6,198 bases of DNA. Source: Clostridiales bacterium. Its GTDB lineage: Bacteria > Bacillota > Clostridia > Peptostreptococcales > T1SED10-28. Position numbers and translations under genes: made by a program. The notes under the pieces were generated by a model. That model had not been told where the DNA came from and did no database searches. It saw only the letters and a list, made by a program, of their open reading frames with translations. Each line of letters begins with the position of its first letter. The first letter of the stretch is position 1. Of this stretch, positions 5,539 to 6,198 are shown piece after piece. The stretch lies in contig SLKF01000040.1 of the NCBI GenBank assembly GCA_007134725.1, positions 1 to 6,198 of the forward strand, in the 5' to 3' direction.

Positions 5539-6198
5539 TTAATATCCCAGTTGTTTCAGCCGTTCAATGGTAAGCCCTTCACTCTTGGTTCCCAGGGGCT
5601 TTTGGGATCCTTCCGCCCCATCTCCCATGGATTCATCCTTGGAAGTCGTCATAAATTTTTCAATGTATTTTCCTACCATGTCACATTCGAGATTTACCAT
5701 TGCCCCGAGGGGTTTTTTCAACAGGGTGGTATCCTCTCCGGTTAAAGGAATAATGGATACTTCAAAACCCTTATGGTCCACCGTTGCCAGGGTAAGGCTG
5801 GTCCCGTCAATAGCGATAGATCCCTTGGGAATCATATATCGAAGGAGGTTTCGATCACAGTCTACCCGAATCCATGTAGCGTTTTTTTCTTTGCGATATT
5901 TTGAAATTTTTCCCATACCGTCAATATGTCCCGAAACCATATGCCCTCCAAAACGGTCTCCTGCGGCCATAGCTCTTTCCAGATTTACGGCATCTCCTAC
6001 TTTTAAGTCTCCCAAATTACTTTTTCTTAAGGTTTCGGGCATAACATCGGCTCGAAAACGGTCCCGGCTGAAATCCACCACCGTTAGACATACACCGTTG
6101 GTACTGATGCTGTCTCCCAACTTTACATCTTCCAATACTTTTTTTGCTTTTACATTCAGCTGGAAGGCGTCTCCACCTTTTTCTATGGAAAGCAAACA
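5539..6198 (-). CDS. ribE: Riboflavin synthase, alpha chain (5' end outside window)
   Basis: This enzyme dismutates two 6,7-dimethyl-8-ribityllumazine molecules into riboflavin and the ribitylaminouracil that RibH reuses; it acts as a trimer. The two tandem lumazine-binding barrels are clear. Counting from the TTG at 6195, the first has GDSISTNGVCLTV (28-40) and MPETLRKSNLGDLKVGD (52-68), joined by the GGHMVSGHIDG segment (84-94) to the second, KGSIAIDGTSLTL (124-136) through GAMVNLECDMVGKYIEKF (164-181). The frame stays open to the window edge (TGT precedes the TTG). The family's opening MFTGI-type segment is missing, so TTG is not the start and about 11-12 residues lie outside. The C-terminal tail (about 182-218) has a hydrophilic linker longer than in B. 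subtilis, ending in a helix-like LTIERLKQLGY comparable with the Bacillus C-terminus. It is the first gene seen of the rib cluster; ribD is expected just beyond the edge. The symbol ribC is also used for this enzyme in E. coli. Confidence 0.95.
   Translation of the reverse strand, partial: CLLSIEKGGDAFQLNVKAKKVLEDVKLGDSISTNGVCLTVVDFSRDRFRADVMPETLRKSNLGDLKVGDAVNLERAMAAGDRFGGHMVSGHIDGMGKISKYRKEKNATWIRVDCDRNLLRYMIPKGSIAIDGTSLTLATVDHKGFEVSIIPLTGEDTTLLKKPLGAMVNLECDMVGKYIEKFMTTSKDESMGDGAEGSQKPLGTKSEGLTIERLKQLGY

Noticed and set aside
3099..6198. Novel defence or mobile system
   Set aside because: All four genes here belong to recognised metabolic families with intact active-site motifs, and there are no repeats, integrases, toxin-antitoxin pairs or unusual domains.

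Overview
The window is a compact stretch of bacterial chromosome carrying six protein genes, all in ordinary housekeeping families. The protein sequences, the strong AGGAGG-type ribosome binding sites, the fused ribBA gene and close resemblance of RibH and RibBA to Bacillus-type enzymes all suggest a Firmicute. A clostridial lineage seems likely, but this is inferred from remembered sequences and not from a search. Base composition by eye is moderate within genes and very AT-rich between them. I see no tRNA, rRNA, transposon, CRISPR array, phage gene or foreign-looking island.

Left part (1-1534): a leftward lysA (diaminopimelate decarboxylase, the last step of lysine synthesis) is preceded at its 3' side by an AT-rich spacer running to the window edge. 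Upstream of lysA a 150-base divergent intergenic region holds a likely lysA promoter, a small inverted repeat and the leader of the rightward gene pepA.

Middle (1535-3098): pepA encodes an M17 leucyl aminopeptidase with all metal and catalytic residues. It ends 58 bases from the end of a convergent gene, and almost that whole gap is one long hairpin that can act as a terminator in both directions.

Right part (3099-6198): a leftward riboflavin gene cluster reads, in transcription order, ribE (riboflavin synthase alpha chain, cut by the window edge), ribBA (fused DHBP synthase / GTP cyclohydrolase II), ribH (lumazine synthase) and a HAD-family phosphatase. RibBA makes both pathway precursors from GTP and ribulose 5-phosphate, RibH builds the lumazine, and RibE dismutates it to riboflavin. 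ribD and any FMN riboswitch would lie beyond the right edge. The HAD gene at the end of the cluster is the most interesting point, because riboflavin synthesis needs a phosphatase step carried out in other bacteria by HAD enzymes. No undescribed system is evident.
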